Origin: an uncultured Oscillospiraceae bacterium | GTDB lineage: Bacteria; Bacillota_A; Clostridia; Oscillospirales; Oscillospiraceae | DNA: 8,295 nt | Direction: 5' to 3' | NCBI GenBank assembly: GCA_934589325.1 | Contig: CAKTNU010000071.1 | Span: 1-8,295, forward strand | The notes under the pieces: model-generated | The model's database searches: none | Told to the model about the DNA's origin: nothing | The model's input: the letters and a program-made list of their open reading frames with translations, nothing else | Translations under genes and position numbers: made by a program | Shown: positions 5,874 to 8,295 of the stretch, one piece after another | Position numbering within the stretch: the stretch's first letter is position 1 | Layout: each line of letters starts with the position of its first letter

Positions 5874-6735
5874 AGATTTTATTTATATTTTCGTCCGAGT
5901 ATTCTATTTCCTCAGAATACATCCGCAGATTTTCCGCATGCTGCTCCGTCGGTGTCACTGAATCGAGCGCAGCGACTATAGCGGTACTCAATATTGCAAA
6001 GCAGAGCGACTCCGGAGCGTTGAAATGACGGTATATAAAATATGCCGCAAGCCGTTCATAGCGCGGCACATCCGGGAGCTCAAAATTACCGATACCGCGC
6101 AGGGAGTCCAACGCTTCTCCCCAAGAGCTGTTCAGACGTTCTAAGCCAGAATATAATTCAGCCCAGCGGCGGATATCCAAAGGCGGCATGTTGACGCCGC
6201 AGAGCGTGCAGCAGGCGCACATACGTTCATGCAGCGGCACTGAACGGTCAGACAGTCGGCTGAATATCTGCGCACGCATGGCATAGATGTGTGCTTCATC
6301 GGGTCTGTCCTCATCCGGTTCGCCGTCATCTTCCGCAACAAACCCAAGTGGAGCGTCGGTGGCGTAAAGCAGACGTACCACCTCCTCGCAGCATAGACCA
6401 AGGCCGGCCTCTTCACGTCCGCCCGAGAAATTATAAAACCTCGGATGCTCGGCACAGATATCACACAGCGCATCCTCACCGAGAGAAATTATGAGTCTGC
6501 ACAGTCCGTCACTGCACAGGAACGGGCAGCATCTCTCCTTCGTCATAACAAAGTGCGGCTCCGGCTTTGCCGATATCGAGCACCGCAGTTCTTCTCCGAG
6601 CTCGCCGGGTATCTCTGCATAAAGCTCCGCAGTATCCGCGTCGATGTCTATCTCCCAGCCAACACAGCAGCTGTGACGGCATTCTGAAGCAATGCAGTGA
6701 AAATCATCATAAAAATCAGGCTTGATATATTTCAT
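5848..6735 (-). CDS. FliB-like cysteine-rich protein (flagellin lysine-N-methylase family)
   Basis: With a start at 6735 the protein has 295 residues. It shows the conserved cysteine pattern of the FliB/lysine-N-methylase family: CIASECRHSCCVGWEID at 14-30, CCPFLCSDGLC at 69-79, GEDALCDICAEHPRFY at 86-101, and LCCEEVVRLL at 115-123. The tail YSEEIEYSDENI (273-284) resembles the family C-terminus. Salmonella FliB methylates lysines of flagellin; the cysteines probably bind a metal or Fe-S cluster. An extra CxCCxxC lies at 173-179. The protein is short compared with the roughly 380-400 residues I expect, mostly because the middle is reduced. No flagellar gene is present, so the true target is unknown. 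The start is uncertain: neither Met at 6735 nor Met at 6762 has a ribosome binding site. The first is chosen because MKYIKPDFYDDF fits the family start, and because 6762 lies in the loop of a terminator hairpin. Confidence 0.72.
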   Translation of the reverse strand: MKYIKPDFYDDFHCIASECRHSCCVGWEIDIDADTAELYAEIPGELGEELRCSISAKPEPHFVMTKERCCPFLCSDGLCRLIISLGEDALCDICAEHPRFYNFSGGREEAGLGLCCEEVVRLLYATDAPLGFVAEDDGEPDEDRPDEAHIYAMRAQIFSRLSDRSVPLHERMCACCTLCGVNMPPLDIRRWAELYSGLERLNSSWGEALDSLRGIGNFELPDVPRYERLAAYFIYRHFNAPESLCFAILSTAIVAALDSVTPTEQHAENLRMYSEEIEYSDENINKIFAFMGNIC

Positions 6736-6743
6736 AGTATTAT

Positions 6744-6777
6744 CAAAATATATCCCTGCCATGGGCAGGGATATATT
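6744..6777 (-). terminator. Intrinsic terminator after the YihY-family gene
   Basis: A perfect 14-bp inverted repeat (6747-6760 and 6764-6777) with a 3-base loop has a GGCAGGG/CCCTGCC core and AT-rich ends. Leftward transcripts end it with AUAUAUUUUG. The TAA stop of the YihY-family gene (6778-6776) overlaps the stem base. The hairpin sits 11 bases before the favoured start of the FliB-like gene, so that gene depends on read-through or on an almost leaderless transcript. Confidence 0.75.
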
Positions 6778-7597
6778 ATTCGGCCTCGCGGCTTTTTACG
6801 TTTCTTATGGTTATATTGAACACAGCTCCGCAGTATATCATCAGACAACAGGTATAAAGCCAGAACATAAGCAGGATTATCGATGCAAGAGACCCATAGA
6901 CAAGCGGGTATTTTGCGGACTCGCTTATGATTATGGAAAACACTACGCAGACTGCGACAGAGGCGATCGTTGCCAGAATAGCCCCGCCGAAGGTGTGATA
7001 ATTGTCCCCGCTGCGCTTGGAGATTTCATACACGCCCCAGATTATCACGAACAGGATCGCGAAAAGGACAATGAAACGGAGCCAGTTCCAAGAATTGCTG
7101 ATATCAACGAAGGGCAGCAGCTCGTTTACTTTATTGATGACAGTGCGCCCGGTGAGCATGACAACAACGGCAAAATACAGCGCCGCAAGAAACAGCAGCG
7201 AAAAGATAATGCTGAAAACGAAGCCAAACAAGCCCTGAAAGCGCTGCCCTCCCTGCATATCACCTATCGTGGCCTGAAGACTGCGGCATGCAGCGGATGC
7301 GGAGGTCACAAGTACGGTCAGTCCCGCAACCATCATGGCATTGCTGTTATTTGAGGCGACGTACAGCAGAAAATCTTCAATAGAACGCGCTGTTTCGACT
7401 GCCATGAACTTCTCCGCAAAGCTCAAAATGCGCATGGCCTTGCTGTAGCTGTTGCCGAGCATAGTGTAAAGGCATATTATCAGCGGGAAAATAGTCATCG
7501 TAAGATAATATGACAGAGCCGCCGAGGAACGCGTTATATTCTTGCCGGTGAACAGGCGGGCAAATTCTTTTACAAAGCCGATGGATTTGTTGACCAT
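6776..7597 (-). CDS. YihY/BrkB-family inner membrane protein
   Basis: A 273-residue membrane protein with about six transmembrane helices, near residues 26-48, 86-104, 122-149, 172-190, 203-224 and 232-259. Family hallmarks are SSAALSYYLTMTIFPLI (24-40) in the first helix and VYGSLASIILLMFWLYTCC (233-251) in the last, matching the YihY, virulence factor BrkB group (once misannotated as ribonuclease BN). The biochemical role of this family is not settled; a transport or envelope function is usual guesswork. ATG at 7597 is selected because GGAGA lies at 7605-7609, seven bases upstream; a longer ORF from TTG at 7660 would begin upstream of the ftsZ terminator hairpin and read through it. The ribosome binding site begins only three bases after the terminator T run, so expression may come from terminator read-through. 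The C-terminus is charged (NVKSREAE). Confidence 0.9.
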   Translation of the reverse strand: MVNKSIGFVKEFARLFTGKNITRSSAALSYYLTMTIFPLIICLYTMLGNSYSKAMRILSFAEKFMAVETARSIEDFLLYVASNNSNAMMVAGLTVLVTSASAACRSLQATIGDMQGGQRFQGLFGFVFSIIFSLLFLAALYFAVVVMLTGRTVINKVNELLPFVDISNSWNWLRFIVLFAILFVIIWGVYEISKRSGDNYHTFGGAILATIASVAVCVVFSIIISESAKYPLVYGSLASIILLMFWLYTCCLMIYCGAVFNITIRNVKSREAE

Positions 7598-7612
7598 TGA
7601 GATATCTCCGGT

Positions 7613-7645
7613 AAAAAGCTCCTCCGTCCGGTGGGGATGGAGGAG
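7613..7645 (-). terminator. Intrinsic terminator after ftsZ
   Basis: Read leftward, CTCCTCC (7645-7639) pairs with GGAGGAG (7625-7619), extended inward by TCC/GGA after one A-C mismatch, closing a CCACC loop. A CTTTTT run follows (to 7613). It lies 60 bases after the ftsZ stop and directly before the ribosome binding site of the YihY-family gene. Confidence 0.75.
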
Positions 7646-7705
7646 TTTAATGCGCAGCAAATACTGTGCTGCAGCTGTTGCAGGCTTATTACAGTCTGTT
7701 ACTTA
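7646..7705 (-). other. ftsZ 3' untranslated stretch with small GCAGC inverted repeats
   Basis: Between the ftsZ stop and its terminator are about 60 bases with no convincing promoter. GCAGCA at 7654-7659 and TGCTGC at 7667-7672 could form a 6-bp hairpin around a 7-base loop, and CTGCA/TGCAG pairs occur just to the right. These are too weak to name as a functional element. Confidence 0.3.
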
Positions 7706-8295
7706 TTACTTGGAATTGAATATCTTGAAAATGCTGTCGAAGGGATCCTCGGCGGCAGGTGCTTCCTGCTCTGCGGGAGCGGCAGGAGCAGCGGCTGCCG
7801 CTGCCTTCTCGGTGGCCCCGGTGAAGAGTCCCTGCTTCTGTGCAGCGGCTGCAGGGCGAACAGGAGCTGCTGCCGCGGTGCTTGCCGCCTGCGCATTGCC
7901 CATGTTCTGCTCAAAACCGGTTGCAATAACGGTAACGCGGATCTCATCCTGCATGGCGGCATCAAAGGTCGCACCGAAGATGATATTTGCGTCGGGATGT
8001 GCCTTCTCCTGAACGAGGTTTGCGGCAGCCTCGACATCCTCCAGCCCCATATCCTCGGAACCGGTGATATTTATCAGCACACCGTGTGCGCCGTCAATAG
8101 AGGTCTCCATAAGCGGGCTTTCAACAGCCATCAGCGCTGCCGCTTCAGCCTTACCCTTGCCTGCGGCATGGCCGACGCCCATGTGAGCGAAGCCTGCGCC
8201 CTTCATGATGCAGGTGACGTCAGCAAAGTCGAGGTTTATAAATCCGGTGTTCTTGATAAGGTCGGAGATGCTGGTGACAGCCTGACGAAGAACAT
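7706..8295 (-). CDS. ftsZ: Cell division protein FtsZ, C-terminal part
   Basis: The fragment holds the last 196 residues; the N-terminal GTPase core (GGGTGTG motif) is outside the right edge. FtsZ is the tubulin-like GTPase that forms the cytokinetic ring. Identity is clear from VLRQAVTSISDLI then INLDFADVTCIMKGAG, HMGVGHA, SPLMETSIDGAHGVLINITG-type and ANIIFGATFDAAMQDEIRVTVIATGF segments, all in family order; the INLDFAD segment carries the acidic residues that activate GTP hydrolysis in the neighbouring subunit. After the core comes an Ala/Pro-rich linker of about 50 residues (for example TEKAAAAAAPAAPAEQEAPA), presumably disordered, then a short tail DPFDSIFKIFNSK. This tail takes the place of the conserved C-terminal peptide that binds FtsA, SepF or ZipA elsewhere, but it lacks the common IPxFLR core. 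A terminator follows 60 bases downstream. Confidence 0.96.
   Translation of the reverse strand, partial: VLRQAVTSISDLIKNTGFINLDFADVTCIMKGAGFAHMGVGHAAGKGKAEAAALMAVESPLMETSIDGAHGVLINITGSEDMGLEDVEAAANLVQEKAHPDANIIFGATFDAAMQDEIRVTVIATGFEQNMGNAQAASTAAAAPVRPAAAAQKQGLFTGATEKAAAAAAPAAPAEQEAPAAEDPFDSIFKIFNSK

Noticed and set aside
6136..6479. Minus-strand open frame of 112 codons inside the FliB-like gene in another frame
   Set aside because: It is a frame shadow without motifs; the overlapping FliB-like frame carries the conserved cysteines.
7598..7660. 21-codon extension of the YihY-family protein from a TTG codon
   Set aside because: It translates the ftsZ terminator hairpin, and the ATG at 7597 has a well-placed GGAGA.
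7755..7880. GC-rich repetitive stretch near the ftsZ end
   Set aside because: It is explained by alanine codons in the disordered linker of FtsZ; there is no regular repeat unit or spacer pattern.

Overview
The window looks like core chromosome of an anaerobic Clostridia-type Firmicute, probably an Oscillospiraceae/Ruminococcaceae gut relative. That is an inference from protein style (a CoaE variant with a divergent core, a FliB-like cysteine-rich protein, an Ala-rich FtsZ linker), roughly balanced base composition, strong GGAGG ribosome binding sites and gene neighbours. I see no insertion sequence, phage gene, CRISPR array, tRNA or rRNA.

Layout. Nearly everything is read leftward (minus strand), in two blocks. 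Right-hand block, in transcription order: the 3' part of ftsZ (8295 to 7706), a terminator, a YihY/BrkB-type membrane protein (7597 to 6776), a second terminator, a FliB-like cysteine-rich protein (6735 to 5848), prfC for release factor 3 (5808 to 4216) and a cyclodeaminase-family protein (4203 to 3595). Left-hand block: prfA for release factor 1 (2370 to 1300), a single ORF joining a TsaC/YrdC threonylcarbamoyl-AMP synthase to a CoaE dephospho-CoA kinase (1298 to 99), and the first 32 codons of a probable M18-type aminopeptidase (97 to 1, cut by the window edge). Genes in the left block are separated by one base each, with each ribosome binding site inside the end of the preceding gene, so they form a tight operon.

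The only rightward unit lies between the blocks: a tandem GNAT acetyltransferase (2604 to 3524). It diverges from prfA over a 233-base intergenic region with promoter-like sites in both directions. Its 5' leader holds a 12-codon ORF (2536 to 2574) and two mutually exclusive hairpins, one of which would bury the acetyltransferase ribosome binding site. This resembles translational attenuation and is the best candidate here for undescribed regulation. A 19-bp perfect inverted repeat (3537 to 3579) separates the acetyltransferase from the convergent right block and should terminate transcription both ways.

Most genes serve translation (two release factors, tRNA t6A synthesis), cofactor supply (CoA, possibly folate one-carbon units) and cell division. 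The acetyltransferase, the FliB-like protein and the YihY protein have no substrate or role that can be read from sequence.
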